DNA from: Podaxis mareebaensis
Taxonomy: Eukaryota; Basidiomycota; Agaricomycetes; Agaricales; Agaricaceae
Direction: 5' to 3'
Assembly: GCA_018524725.1 (NCBI GenBank)
Contig: JAEUWP010000462.1
Coordinates: forward strand, 89,480-153,479
Length of the DNA: 64,000 nt
In this document: positions 46,501 to 59,997 of the stretch, in pieces
Position numbering within the stretch: position 1 is the stretch's first letter
Layout of the letters: the number at the start of each line of letters is the position of its first letter
The notes under the pieces: model-generated
The model's database searches: none
Told to the model about the DNA's origin: nothing
Seen by the model: only the letters and a program-made list of their open reading frames with translations
Program-made: the position numbers and the translations under genes

Positions 46501-47827
46501 GTAAATGAAAGCAGCATGGCTTTGGGTCTACTTCTATTAACCTGATGGCTGCGTGACCTTTGAAGAAAGAATAAAGCCGTGATAAGTCACGGAGAAAGAG
46601 CAATGAATCACAGAGATGTACGATCGTCAAGTAGTTGTTTGGATGAGGAGTGACGGTATGTGACAGGGATAGAAACTTGCATGGGAGCCTGAATCTTGAG
46701 CTTGATGGACATATCTTCGCATTCCGAGCCGGAGCTAAAGCGCCAGGCTTTTGGATTATGGCTGAAGAAGGACAGAGAGCAACGGGGGATTCTTATCCGC
46801 GCGGTCCAAGGAGGCCTGTTCGGCGACTTGAAGGAAGAGTAAGATTATGTGAGCGAAAGGGACGGAGGAGAGGTTAGATGATGGACGGCGAAAGTTGGAG
46901 TCCTGATAAGGTATTTGGATGACGATCCTCGTCGAGGCAGTACGTATGCAGGAGTAGAGGAGTGATTTGTAGAGGAAGGAGCGTGTAGACCAGGAGGCAT
47001 TCATTGACCCTGAGCTACGGGTTCCTGTTGGGAGGAATAGAAATTGACGGAGTGACAGTGGGCTAGCGGCTGGTAGATCGTCCTGATTCAGTCGTTTGAA
47101 GGCCGAAGCAGTAAAGCAACGTGGGGGAGGCGACTAGATCGGCACTGAGTCATTTGAACGGCGAATAGACTGAATGCCGGCGCATCCTCAAAAGGAAAGT
47201 CATCCGCATGGGGCTTCCTTTCCTTTCCTGGCCTCCGCTTCTTTTCGCCGCCCGGCCGGAAGGCTCATCAGGTTTGGGAGCGCGATGCGATCGACGCTAC
47301 ATATGTCACGGCGGTGTGACTGCGGCATCTCGATCTCGCATCCTCTGACACGACGATCCGCAGGAGAAAGTGCGTTATGTGCTGCCTCAGGTGTGTGCGA
47401 AGGGCAGAATGTGCTGGTTAACGGGAGAGAAACAGGAGGAAAGAGGGCGTCTGATGCTCGGATCTGCACGTGGTGGTAATAGAAAAATTATGAAGAGCCA
47501 GGGCAGAGACGCCAATCCTCGTTTCTGCTGAGGTGCCATATCGGGAGATGTCGTCACATATGGTAGGCGTTACACGGTAACTGATTTAAAGGAGTCGGGT
47601 TGCTCAGACTGTTTTCCATTTTGTGCTGTGTTTGGGTGTGTTCCCAAACCTACGAGTCCATATCTGTCCACAACCATCACTGGTCTCCTCGGTCTCCCAC
47701 TTGCTTCTCAACAATCTCACTGCCTCACTTTTAGCTCTAACTCTTGCTTACTCTCGGTGTCTTAATAGATCACCTCCCCACCTTTATAATCCTTGGATCC
47801 CCCTCCTACTCTTGTCCCATCCAAACA
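43542..47827. other. Long intergenic region, no gene recognised
   Basis: About 4.3 kb. Open frames are short, scattered over both strands and do not splice into recognisable proteins. The last few hundred bases are presumably the promoter of the zinc-finger gene. Confidence 0.5.
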
Positions 47828-49553
47828 ATGTCCTCCCAATCACGCAACACTGACCATCAAATGTCCCTCCCCGGTATTCGTGAAATGTTTCCAGGCATGC
47901 CCTCCTACCTTTCGCCGGTTGCTTCCACTTACCACCTAATCCACTAGAACTTCATCTCATGAATCCGCCACACATTCCTGGGCCCTCTAGAATGGGCCCT
48001 CAACCTCACCACAATCCGGTATGTTTGTGCACACTGTCCAGAATTAACCAGCCGTTCATCGTGACTACCAGGAACCCGCCCGAAATACCTACTCCCCAAA
48101 CTGCCCACCCTCCCATCCTCAGACACGGACTTCTACTATCCTCCATCCACACGATGCACAATCACCCAGACATCAACCCGCATCCAACTATTGGCGCCAC
48201 ATAGGTGATTCTCGCACCCAACCACTATCTAGCGCCACACTGCCGCCCCGACGACAAGACGCCCCGCAATTTTCTAGCCAGACAGTTGACGGCTGGTCCG
48301 TTACCCCACAGCCGACGTCGTCTATCCCAGTGAGCCACGATACCTACCAGCGCAACCGCCATGGCCGACCCGTTGAGTCAACCCCCCCAATGCATCCGGG
48401 ACGGGCTCCGATGCGCCAAACACCCATTGGCCACCCTGACGTCCAGCCGATCTCTTCCTCGGATCCGTCACACTCTCGTTCAGTGCGACATCCAGGGCCG
48501 TCGCCTTCCCCCCAGGCACTCGAAGATTCTGGAAACCCCACTGACGATGAAACCATCGCTGGGGGAGCACCTTCTGGCATTCCACGGAAGCACATTTGCA
48601 TGATTTGTGGAAAGGCCTTCAACCGCCCGAGTAGCCTCAAGATCCACTACAATACACATACTGGTGAGACACGTACGTACTCCTTTTGCTTTGTCAATAC
48701 AATAGTGATTGAATGTGAATTAATTTTGTGTGTTTCAGCGTTCCGATGTCCTTGGCCTAAATGTGGCCGTGAATTCAATGTGAACTCAAACATGCGGAGG
48801 CACCTCCGTAACCATACTGCGAATACAACTCAAGAGACCCAAGATGATGGTGCACGTAGGCGACGACGGCGCTCGAGTGCGGGTTCGTCAAATCCCCCTG
48901 TGACTGTGATGCAACAGTCGGCAAGCGAAACGCGGGCTCAACCGCAAAACAACGCGCCTCGTCACCAAGTGCCACCGCCACATTATAGTGTTCCACCCCC
49001 CACCCCGAACGCATCCCGCCACCATGTTCGTTACGACCTTTATCATCACTACAGCAAAGATTATCACGGAATGGATGTGGACGATGTAGATGAGTACCAT
49101 GTATCTGAAGATCCGCATCGCTCTAGCCGCGTACCTGTACCCGTGACACGGGTACTTGAGACGCCAACAGAGCCCCGCGGAACTACACACTCGGCTTCAC
49201 GGTACAATGGGGCGCCCGCCCAACCCGAATATCCATTCCACCACTCCTCACACTCACCTTCTACAAACATGAGGATGCGGGCGTTAACTCCTGGATCTAG
49301 CTTCCACTCTTCCTCTCCGTCGCCATCACCATCACCTTCGTTATCTCCAACCAGTTCTTCGTTCAATTCTCCTCCACCCTCTGCAATGACGTCTCCGGCT
49401 CATTCACCTGCCGTCCTGCCGCGCATACAGCCGGGCCAGCAGTACCAATACAGTCCGTCTATGCCGTATCTCAGGGATGTCAGGGACTCACACGTCTCTA
49501 CCGCCCTAAGACCTGCTTTCAATGCTGATAGCAACGCTGCTGTTCGTCGATGA
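47828..49553 (+). CDS. C2H2 zinc-finger transcription factor
   Basis: Four exons: 47828..47894, 47948..48018, 48072..48672, 48739..49553 (1554 nt, 517 residues). The N-terminus has LPGIREMFPELHLM, which I recall as a recurrent start of agaricomycete C2H2 regulators. A Pro/Ser/His-rich region precedes two fingers at about residues 220-275: CMICGKAFNRPSSLKIHYNTH (C-x2-C, H-x3-H) and CPWPKCGREF...HLRNH (C-x4-C, H-x3-H). A cluster of basic residues (ARRRRRRSS) follows, then a disordered Ser/Pro/His-rich tail. The two-finger pair with C2/C4 spacing resembles fungal stress regulators such as Seb1. Intron 1 appears to use a GC donor; a GT donor at 47874 would also keep frame but would delete GIREMFP. 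Confidence 0.87.
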
Positions 49554-52500
49554 TTAATTTGTTAGTCTTATTTTAACCTTTTTGGGATACGGGATTCGCA
49601 ATCTTGGACGCAGTAACTTCTTGGTTGCTTTCTTTATTCGCTGTCATTTGAGACTGTACGGCATTACCACTCTTGAGAACATGTCTGTACTTCTATAATG
49701 GAATGCATTTTATCTTCATTTTTGCCCAACCAGAGCTTTATTCCGATTTTACTTCAAGTTGAACATTGTCTGAATAGTTCTAATCTCACTTATCGCGAAG
49801 CAGTGTCAGCCGAGATTGTATCCCCAGTAGGTTCTTACCCCAGCCCAAACGTAAGTTTCGTAAGAACTTACGCGACACTTGAGTAGCACTGCTCTGTGAT
49901 GCGACGACGGAACTTCCAAGGTGACCTGACCCATCCGGGGTAGCAATCATGTAACGCGTTTAATCGTCTCAAGTCGAAAACGGCTCGGTAACGATAAGTC
50001 CCATCAACTTGGATTTAGGGAGGGGGGCGGCAAATGCCCCGCGGCGAACTGCGCATGGACACTTGCCGGTCAAGAACCTTCTGAGTGGACTCCTCGGCAG
50101 GTCACCGTCCATAACAGTTAGGCGCATCGTGACCTCCTGCCAGGGCGGCCTTGCTGCGTCCATTTCAAATAAAGATTCTCCGACAGAATTTGACCCCCAG
50201 TTATGAAAAAGCTTGGAGTGCTAATGGAAGAACTTTTTTTTCGTCGTTAGAATTGTGAAGCTAGGCAAGAAAGTAAGGATAAACGGAGAAACGCAGAAAC
50301 ACCGTTTGGAACCGAGCTTCTGCCCCTCTCCCCCCCTTTTCGTCCGCCGTGCCCTGGATGCCCGTATGGACGTGTTTGACCAGTTGTAAGTTTAGCAGTT
50401 GTTGGATTTCCTGGAAGAAGGCGAGATACATATTGACTTGACGTTTTTGCGCTTCTTCAGCGCTGCGGACCGCGTGATGGAACGATTGGTTGTTGGTTCC
50501 TGATCTGTCTCACCTCTGTCGTTGGGGCGCAACGAAAAAGTCGGAGGGGATGTTACGTCGTCGTTATAATCTTTCGGGATTTTCTGATGAGGGATAATAA
50601 TGGTCCAAGGTGGTGCAGAAGGCAGAGTCCCACACGGTTTTCCTGTGATGTGTGGCGGCACGCTGACAACTTTTACTGTTCATGGTGTGCTAAAAGGGAA
50701 TTAGGTTTGATGAGAAGGGGGTGTGTGAGTCCGGAATAGATGTATGTTTGTTTCCCAAGTATCCTCTAAGGAAATGTAGCTCAAGGTAATGTAGGTGCGT
50801 ATATGCTGGGCAAGATGGAATATCTAAATTTAGCACCGCGTCCGCCATTGCACCCGCGCATCACGACCGAGACCAGAGCGCGGAGCAACGAAGATTTTTC
50901 CCACATAACGAAGTCTTCGATTAATTGTCGAAGTCAATACTTGCCAACATATTGTCAATCATACCATATCTTTCTCGTCTTTCACATCGAAGACATTGAC
51001 AATGACACAAGTTTTCCTGCTCAAGGTAAACCCGAGGTCCAATTAACGTCATTATGTCGTCTGCGTGGTCAAGCGTTGGAGGTGGGGTAGTGGCAGACAA
51101 GCTGTGTGAAGGTCAGGCGATGCCGAATCGGCCCGCCAAATGGTGTCTGATCATCAACATAAAAATGAAAATATTGAGCCGCCTCTCAGATACGTAACCA
51201 CGCGACAGTATATCGAGATGAGAACACCTTTTAGTTGGGTGCGACAAAGCATGCGAAGGGGTCTAGCATGGGCATGGTGGACAGTGGGTAACATGGTTAT
51301 GTTACTAGGGTGAGTGATATCCACGATTTTCGCGCTGCTATCTCATCATGGTTGCGTCAATTCGTATGGTGATACGTACATTCAGTCACCCATCTCAGCG
51401 CAATCAATACGTTTCCGTCCTCACCGCTGCTGCTGCGATCCAGACAACCGCAGAAGGGATATTTGACGGAATGGGGTAAAGAAGCGGTCTCGACGGGTGG
51501 CACGGGGAGAGCTTTCTTTAGCTCATAAGCGAATGCAGTTGATGTAATTGATCTCCTGGGATCATAGATTGCTCAGGTCTCCATTCAATGGGAGCTATTG
51601 TCAACTTGGTCCAAAGATGATATATGGATTGCTACGGGTCAGACTCACGTCCCGTGAAACATGGGGGATCAAGCGAATGTATGAGAAAATCAATCCTATC
51701 CTATCTCTGCCGATCCTTGTAATGGGGATCATGTTCCCAGCGTCAGGGCTGTTAAGAATCGGCTCTAGTCCGATTTGAATTGGGCGAAAATCAGGGAAAT
51801 GAGCCGCTCATGATCGGCACTCTAGAATAGCATAATCATCCCTGGTCGGTTGACAGAAACGGTAGTTTTGCTCGTATTTGGTACGTAACCCTGATACACG
51901 ACGGATGAGCCTGGATCCACCTGTTTGCGACTTCTAAAAGGGTCACCTCACCGTCCGTTCATAAATTCTTATCAAAGGCTACCAGAAAGGGATACGGCAG
52001 AAGTCCATGCTCCCAGAGTGCTTTGGAGAGGAAGCAGTTGTCCCATTCCATGCACCTTTACTTAAGGAGAGAGCGGATCTTACGACAGAAATGATAGCTT
52101 GCACTGCAATCTCCTGGACCGCAGAATGTTATGCACTTAAGAATGGGCTCTCCAATCCAACCTACCGAGCCGCAATCGCGCTTACTGCAGAAGATCTTTT
52201 AGTGTAAGGATGTTCCTGCCCAATATCAAGTCACATAAACACATTCACCCCTTGGTCACGGTTTTGCATCTTTTGAGTTGAAGATAACAGATTGTTCCCG
52301 TTGCGTTTCAGGCGCTTATCCCCGGTTACGCCGGTTGTGTATATCACACCACCGGTGTCCCCGAGAAGGTAACATAGAGGACAATCCCCTTGTGGGCTTT
52401 TGGCAAAGCTCCCTGAAGAGGCTATGTGACAGTGCCTAGTGTGTGGTAGCACTCGAAAGATTGAATACCACCCTAGATAGACAAGTGGCTCTTGTTGGCC

Positions 52501-54904
52501 TTAAGTCGAGACTGAGCCATTTTTGGCAACCAGCGATCATCGCTGATCGATGTCATCAGGAATGGGCAGTCTTGGCAATTAAGCCGATCGGCGTCTTAAA
52601 TTGGGACTGAAATGATTGTACCTCGTCTTGTCCGACTGAGCTTCATTTTATTGTCATGTTTACGGTGGACCAGATCCGGAATCACTGTTAGCACTGTATC
52701 ACACGATAGGTGCGGAATCGAAGGACACGAAAGCTGTTGAATCCTCATGGCGGTGATGTTGGCAGATAGCGGCCACATTCGGTTTTCCCATAAACACGCC
52801 TTCCTAATTCGAACCTAGTCATTAGAACAGTCAGATGTCTGTCCAGTCAAGTCAAAACAGACAAAGAATCTCATTTGTGACGAAAATGGTGAGTGTGAAG
52901 CCATGAGCTTACGTCGAAGGCGATTCTTACTTCGGCCATGTCTTGTGACACCACGTTTGTCCAGGACTTGTCCTAGGAGTGCGACTTATCAGGAAGTGAC
53001 TTGACACAGGTGCAACGGCCACCCTCCTGCAGCTCACATGAGCATCTCCAGATGTTTGAATTAGCCCTGGAATAGGATACAACACTGCATTAGTCCACTG
53101 GTCCCACGCATCGGAGCACAAGATACGATGGATATTCGGCCGTTTACGTCCACGGATGCCAGTACTAGGGGAAAGGCTGGTAAAATAATGCCGCACTTCT
53201 CTAGTCCTTTTACATTCCCCAAAGGTGACGCTCTCAGCAACAGTTAGCCGCGGGAAAAACTTCTGATTGCAACAGTGTAAGGTCCTCCTTTGATAGAACT
53301 GCCAACGATGGGTTGTATGTCTCCTCGTTGTCTAACGTATTTCCCCAGTATTCGGCAGGCAATCAATCCATAGAGTCATAGATAAAACTCTTGTGGAAGC
53401 AACATAGGCGGGAATGGAACCGCCGGGGAGCTTGAGTCAAGTTAGACAAGCTAACAGAGAGACCAATGAGGTCGCTCGAAAGGAAAAGACGGAGAAACGT
53501 GTCGTCCTGTGACGATCCTAATTGTGCTGGATGGCACTCGAAACCGGGGTCAATGAAACGATGACAGTCCAATGGATTGCGTCTTTGTCGCTGACGGACT
53601 TTCGAGCCAGTTAATCCACATGTACTATCCTCCATGATCTGTAATAAAATCCGTGGGTAGAGGACTTAGAAGTTAGGAAGTACCATAAAATTTCAGTGTT
53701 AGAGCGGACACGAGGATGGGATATTCATTAGTGCCGAACAGGTGATTTCAGTATCGTGTATACAATTTATCCACACCGGGAACTGCTACCAACCTCCACT
53801 TAGTCCCAAGATTGGTGTAGAGCCGCAAGCACGTTCTTCACCACCTCTACCAGTGAGGTCCTGATACCAGTTGGCATAGGTTAACAAGCACCGGTACACC
53901 AACACACCATCTCATTTTTTCTGCTCCCAAAACAAAAGTGAAGCGAACGCACAGGAAAGCCGACCCGACCGAAATCCTTCACCTATCAGAATTTGAGCTC
54001 GGAATGACCTGCCGGAACGCAAGCTCCCCAGAATAACAGAAGAACAGAACCATAAGTACTGTACATCCAACTTAAATTTCTCACGGGAACATTCATCGCG
54101 TCTGATCCAATAAGGATGGAGCCAACCTTTCGACACTCAACTGCTGGATTAGAACGGGATTAAGGTCCAACAAAACCAACAGAACAACTGAGTCCGGAGT
54201 GCAAGGGAATGCCCTCCACGGGTATATACCCGATTCCGCGGGATCCACTCCACAACGCCAACAACCAAAAAAGGAATACTTACTACCTCCAAAAGCAACA
54301 AGCGACTCGAATAAAGTAAGACATAGGTAGCCGTAACAGAACCTTCAGAGTTGCAAAAGGCGTTACAGAGCCTAACGCAACTTTCTCGAGATATAATAAC
54401 CGAAACGGATCGGGATTCGTCAGCATATACATACAAATTCTATATATCAACAGGCGAGAACGGCCTTGGATGTGCGTGTTTGATAGGTCCGAGTTCCCGG
54501 GGCAGTTTTGATCGGGGGATCGGCAAAAGTAAGGTCGCTTCGGGAAAGCTTAAATACGAACGGCAGTCTCGTGCAAGTTCAACGTTACTTACTGTATGCT
54601 GCGTAGATAGGGGGAGACGGGAGTAACGCGATTGGATATATTTGGATGGTTTAGTGCTGGAAGGGGGAGGGAGGTGCTTGGGTCTGGGTACGGAAGGGTA
54701 ATAATTACGTCGATGGTATGCTACATGACGAAATAACACGCTGTGCCATCTAAGGGGGCTGATTATGCCAAATAAGAAACAATGAAATGGGAAACAATGA
54801 GGTGACAAGCGCTCCGACAATGGACCACGGGATAAGAAAGGAAGTGATTGGATTTGATTAATTTGAACCGCGGAGTCAAGTCGAGGACGAAGGATTATAG
54901 GCGT
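49554..54904. other. Long intergenic region, no gene recognised
   Basis: About 5.3 kb between the zinc-finger gene (+) and the MFS gene end (-). Only short unrelated frames are present. A hairpin-forming inverted repeat (CGTAAGTT / AACTTACG, 7-base loop) lies at 49850-49872. Confidence 0.5.
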
Positions 54905-57228
54905 TTAGGGTCCAGCTGGTCGTTCTTCTTCATTTTTAGTATTTCCGGCTGCTTTGGCTTCGTCTGCCTCCATGACAACACGCGAAAATTTGCTTCTCCT
55001 ACGAATTTGGGGACCCCATAAGAATAATACCTTTCGAAAGAGAGTTAGTTCATTGGGGTCTAGAGGGGATACTGTATCATGTAGCTCACAAAAGGAATGG
55101 GCATCAACAAGAGTGCAATAAATGCAAAAAGAGTATTTGCCCATGGGATACCGAGACGCAGATACATCTGTTGTGTGAATAGCGGGAATGATAAGGCGGT
55201 GATGTTGCCTCGGGGTTTGGAGCATGAGCATATTTTAGTTGCCGGAGCGCCGTGCATAGGACTTACGAGCTAAGCTCTGGCCGGCGAGGGCAGAGGAAGC
55301 AAAGGGGCCATAGCTATGAACGCCGGTTAGGCAAAGGGTCCTGGAAGGTTTCATATTTAGGCTCACCAATCGGCCAAGTACGAGAAGACAGCAGTGTAGA
55401 TCATGAAGATACCCCATATGAAAGTCTGAGAACATGCGTCAGTAACGAGGCAACAGCAAGTAGGGCGGAGAACTGCTTACTGTAATACCGATGATAGGGG
55501 CAATCCAATGGACATGAGGAAATGATGTCCATGCATAAATGAACATGGCGGCAGGGAGGATAACACCCGCAGCCATGGCGAGGAATAAGCGCGCCTCAGG
55601 ACCCTTAGTCGGGAAGTATTTCCTGTGATAATATAGGTCGGTAATGAATTAGTGATGGTTGGGATAGAAACGCACCTATAGAGATGCTCCTGGTAGAAAT
55701 TGGAACAGAAGCCAAGAAGTGGCGCGACGCTGGACACGAATGAGATCAATCGCGAAGAGGTGTATTGGACCCACATCATAGAGATAAAGACAAGTCCCAC
55801 TTGGCCACTATTGAAGTTGTGAAGTGTGGTGAAGACCATAGAGATGGACTCGATCATGCAGTAGTTAACGCCCCAGGCGAACCCAAACCACAACTGAAAT
55901 GAAGGGGTCAGCTTATGGGACGGATATGAGTGGTTTGTGAACGTACACTAAAGCTTGCAACAATCAGCTCCGTCAGCATGAGGTCTGTTGCGGATCAGAG
56001 AATTATTCAAAACCAGGGACTCCTAGGTTACTCACAGATAGGACGAGTGCAAGAGACATAGATTAACTGCTTGAAACTGGTACCCTCATCCTCTACACGA
56101 GCGCGGTAGCGTTTATCACCGGTTTTTTTCCTCAACCGACGAGCAATCCGTGTGATGATAATCGTCGAACGTGTTTCGTGAAGTACGAAGGGAATGAGTA
56201 TGACGTATGTTCCAGCATACCTGTTCCCGGATCAGTTCATAATCCTCGGTTCACACAACAGTGAAGGGACCACACATCATTTGGATCCATTGAATCCACC
56301 GCCATTCCAGTCGAGGGTTCATTTCTATCCAACCCGCTATTACCGGGCCAACGCCGTTACCAGCCAAGGCCACGATAGAGAATATAGACATAGGGAGGCC
56401 ACGTCTACTTCATGTATCAGCGACGGGCTGGACCGCGATTGATGTAAATGAGTGGAACTTACTCCGCAGGAGCCCAGATATCGGCAATAGTACCGCCGAC
56501 CATAGTTGCAGCTGTTGAGCCAAAAGCGCCTTGAAGGAATCGCGCGATAATCACGGTCTGGATATTATGAGCTCTAAGGACCCTACTTGGTGAAGAGCAT
56601 TGATGAGAGCGATTGCTAGTCCTCACAATGCAATCATGATATACATGGCCAGGAAACCGATCCCTGACCATAGATATAGGGGCTGTCGTCCGAACTCTTC
56701 GCTGAAGGACGCTGTAACCAGTGGGACGATACCGAAACCCAGTGCATACATGCTCAGACCCTGCGTTGCTTGGAATTCGCTGGCATTAAGATCGCGGGTC
56801 ATAGACGGGAAGCCCATGTTATAACCTGATGCTGTTGAGGCTGTTCATATAATAACATCAGTGTATGTGAAACAGGGCACGAGAGTATACGTGACTTGCA
56901 GGCAACTAGGGTCGAAAAACAGGCAAGTAGAGTGATAGCCCATTTTTTGCGGTTGGGGAAGAAGAGAGGATTGCGAGGATCATTTGGTTCGAAATCGACC
57001 TTGGATGTGTTTAGCTGTTGTAGCCCCTGAGAGGTGTGTGAAACTCACATATATTTTTTGCGATAGTTCATCTGTTGGAAACCTGCGTGTATCCTTATCT
57101 TCTTTTTCGGCCTCTATGATAGTGTTTTGTCGGGTTGTCGAAGTCGCGGAGGATGGATCTGAGTGGACCAATGCAGTGCTTCCACCGAAAGCCGCATTCT
57201 TAGTGACTGACTCCTCATTGTTAGACAT
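54905..57228 (-). CDS. Major facilitator superfamily transporter (DHA1-like)
   Basis: Thirteen exons on the minus strand: 57228..57049, 56999..56900, 56840..56627, 56573..56463, 56404..56276, 56220..56036, 55984..55947, 55893..55676, 55622..55481, 55425..55367, 55313..55267, 55208..55090, 55030..54905 (1668 nt, 555 residues). A hydrophilic N-terminal tail of about 70 residues is followed by twelve predicted membrane segments. Visible landmarks are PSMTRDL, the loop 2-3 motif EEFGRQPLYL, HNIQTVIIARFLQG, WRWIQWIQ, the central loop with HETRSTIIITRIARRLRK, and a C-terminal FLWGPQIRRRSKF. This layout fits fungal proton antiporters for polyamines and drugs; the substrate is not predictable. Intron 2 may use a GC donor. 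Confidence 0.92.
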
Positions 57229-58344
57229 AGTCGCTGAGAGGTTCAGCTGGACGTCGGCAGAAGGCGACGGTGGAGTGCAAGGAAGAAGTGAAGACAGCCT
57301 CCGATTGTGTGCGGCTTCATTTTATGGACATCGCAGGTAGCTTCGCAGTGGGTGATTGTCTCGGTTGGTGTGGGTCGCCCTTGGAAGCCAATCAGACTTA
57401 GGATGGTGGGGGCTGACGCAGACCGAGCCTATGACAAGCCTTTCACAGATCAGTCAGGATATTCACGGAGATCGTTGTGCATTGTCTCGTGCGTTATCAT
57501 AGAACATAAGAGTCAGGGGTTTGCAGGAGACTCGCGAAATTCAAAGCGAGCGAGTACCACGTCGGCATGCGCCGCGGAGAACCGGAATGGAAGTCACGGA
57601 GCGAAATGCCCGCATCCACCTAGCTTATCCAAGTTGTCCGCTCAACATGTTCGCCTTCCGTCACCGGGTCAAACAAGTATACGGAGCCTAGGCAATTTCT
57701 CGACGTACTAGTACAATTTCAGGCTCTGCTGGTCGAACCATTGTTAAATCTCAGACCTATAATAGCACTGAAAATTGGGGAGGAATTCCCAGAGACACAT
57801 TTGAACCTTTTCACTCTTGAAAACAAGATGTCTGAACGTACAACTCTCCCGTCCCAAAATGGTCCTGGCATGGATGGTAGTCCAAGACCATCGGCGCACT
57901 TGAAGCACTCCTTGGTCAAAGAATTTAGGAAGCGAAGCCAAACCTCACGGGCTTGAGTGGGCGCGGCTCTCAGGTTTAACTCCCGACCAGGTCCGACTGC
58001 TTCACCTAATCGGCCTGACAAACTGTCCTTACCTTGCCGCGAGGGATGACCCAAGGGTAAGTTTTAGATAGCTGCAATGTACATTTGGACTCCTATACAG
58101 CAGCTTTTCCGGCAGGCTCTGGTTTTAAGGTATGGCCTTTTCCTGAAAATTTGTTTGCTGAAAGTATTTTTCTGGTCGGAAGGTTTTACAACAACAAGCA
58201 AGAATTGGCGTTGAACAAAATCGCATGCGAACTCGAGATATATAGAGGTCCTCATTACTCGATTGCGTCAATCAACCGAGTGAAAGAAACAGGGTCCCTC
58301 AGTGCTGGCGAGGTAGGGACGACGGCAAAAGGTTAATAGATTCC
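57229..58344. other. Upstream region of the MFS gene
   Basis: About 1.1 kb containing the MFS promoter. No gene recognised. Confidence 0.5.
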
Positions 58345-58428
58345 TCATGTGCGGGTCTAATCGAAAGACGAGCTGGAGATATTGAATCCGATTACAGTCT
58401 CACGCTCTTCCAACTGAGCTAAGGTCGG
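58345..58428 (-). pseudogene. tRNA-Tyr(GUA)-like remnant with a short intron
   Basis: The minus strand has CCGACCT, TA, then the D arm GCTCAGTTGGAAGAGC (matching the A-box consensus) and an anticodon loop CTGTAA with GUA. After an apparent intron of about 12 nt it continues TCTCC, closing four anticodon-stem pairs. The T arm CGTCT-TTCGATT-AGACC has a good loop and four pairs. The 3' side CGCACAT does not pair with CCGACCT, so the acceptor stem is broken. I read it as a decayed tRNA-Tyr rather than a working gene. Confidence 0.4.
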
Positions 58429-58429
58429 C

Positions 58430-59680
58430 CGTGGAATAATCAAATGGGACGCTTCACGCCTGGATGGTTCGGCAAGCATAGTAAAGAACAAGCTTCATTT
58501 TTTGGCGTTGCAGCTTGGCATCAATTCGTTGACGTCTCGCAAAGTCCGTCAAAGGGTGATCAGAGGGTCAAAGTAGGCAAGAGCACGTAAGCGAATTGCC
58601 AAGGTTTGCATGGGCAATACTGATAGCTAATCGGATATCAGAGCTTGCAATCGTTTGGCTAGTTTCCTACTGAGCCTGGAGTGTAGGACCGTGGCCACGA
58701 TTTGCCATTTCATGGTTTTCGTGTAAGATAGTGCTCCAAGGCTTCATCGGCAAAAAGGCGATACAAATGTAAATCGGTTTCATCTTACCTATTCCTTGAC
58801 CATCGAGGCTACGCAATCATCAGATGATACCACACTGTCTATGACCATCGTCGTTATTTGTCCCGACCGGCACTAACCACCTCGACGTATGACAACTCTC
58901 TTATACGCTATTCCTATGTTCAATTTCCACCGGGGGTTCCTATCACCCTAATCCACCTCGATGGCTCGTCCAGGGTCAAGTTCTCTCGGAAAAGTCCGCC
59001 TCCGTCAGAGAGCGTTACATTCTCCCTATCATTGATATTACAACAAAGGGCAGCAGAGGACGTGTTACAATCCAGTCCGCTCGCATCCAGTGGTTCAATG
59101 CCGCCTTACAAGAACATCGTTTACTTCGATGAGTACTCTTCCCCCGGGAAAATACTCGAAACGATCCTGGGATCCGATCATGTTGTATCGTTCCCCCAGT
59201 CGGATTTCAACTGCCTTAAAACGGAATCAATGCCCACCACGGAACATATTCTCGGCATAACGGAGAATCATTCAACCTGAGGCACCCTTCCAAACCATTC
59301 CCAACCAAACAATTCGCGTTATTCATTATCTTCATGGAAGAAGGAAAGCTTTCCAATACAAGGTGTAACGTCACTTTTCCGAGAGGATGGCGCTCCGAGT
59401 GCTGCGTAATTGCACTCGACTCCAGCTTCGACTGATCTCGGGCGACCCCGCAGACTCCGGAAGCATGGCGCATTGAACCCACTCTTTCTCAAGTATGCAT
59501 ATACCGACGGTCTTTACAGAACTTCCCATATAATCCACCGTGGACGCGTAGTATTGACGAAGCCGATGTTCCGGAGCGATTGGAGAGTTTGGCTTCCCTG
59601 CAGTAGGTTTTTCGTTATCGGCAAAAGTTGTATTTCTGTCGTCCAGTGCATGGGTAGATCATTTCCTTCACAAGTTCACA
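58430..59680 (+). repeat. Dispersed 1.25-kb repeat, copy 2
   Basis: Homologous to 11300-12590 read on the opposite strand. It contains a 140-codon plus-strand frame (58858-59280) that the other copy does not keep, so coding is doubtful. Its left edge lies within a few bases of the 5' end of the tRNA-like remnant. Confidence 0.7.
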
Positions 59681-59997
59681 CATCGAGAAATAAGTGAGGA
59701 CCAAGTAACGTTGTGTTTGGAACAACCGAGGATTCAGGTAAAGGAATATCTAGATGAGTAAGATCTTGGTGTAGGGTCTCGTCACAATCATTTACCCCTG
59801 TCTTCACTCACTTTCACTGTTTGCCTCCCTTTATTTGTGTTTAATGAAAACCCTCTTTCCCAAACAATATATACCAAAAACAGTCAATATATACATCAAA
59901 ATGTACTAAATACCACAAGAGGCCATGTTTCTGGAAGGTATTTTGCAAGGTACAAAAGGACTTGGGACTATACAATCATTCCAGGGTATGCAAGGAC

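Noticed and set aside
53363..53635. 90-codon minus-strand frame
   Set aside because: Isolated, with no motif or splice partners.
58858..59280. 140-codon frame inside repeat copy 2
   Set aside because: The homologous copy at 11800-12100 has frame-breaking indels in the same region, so coding conservation is absent.
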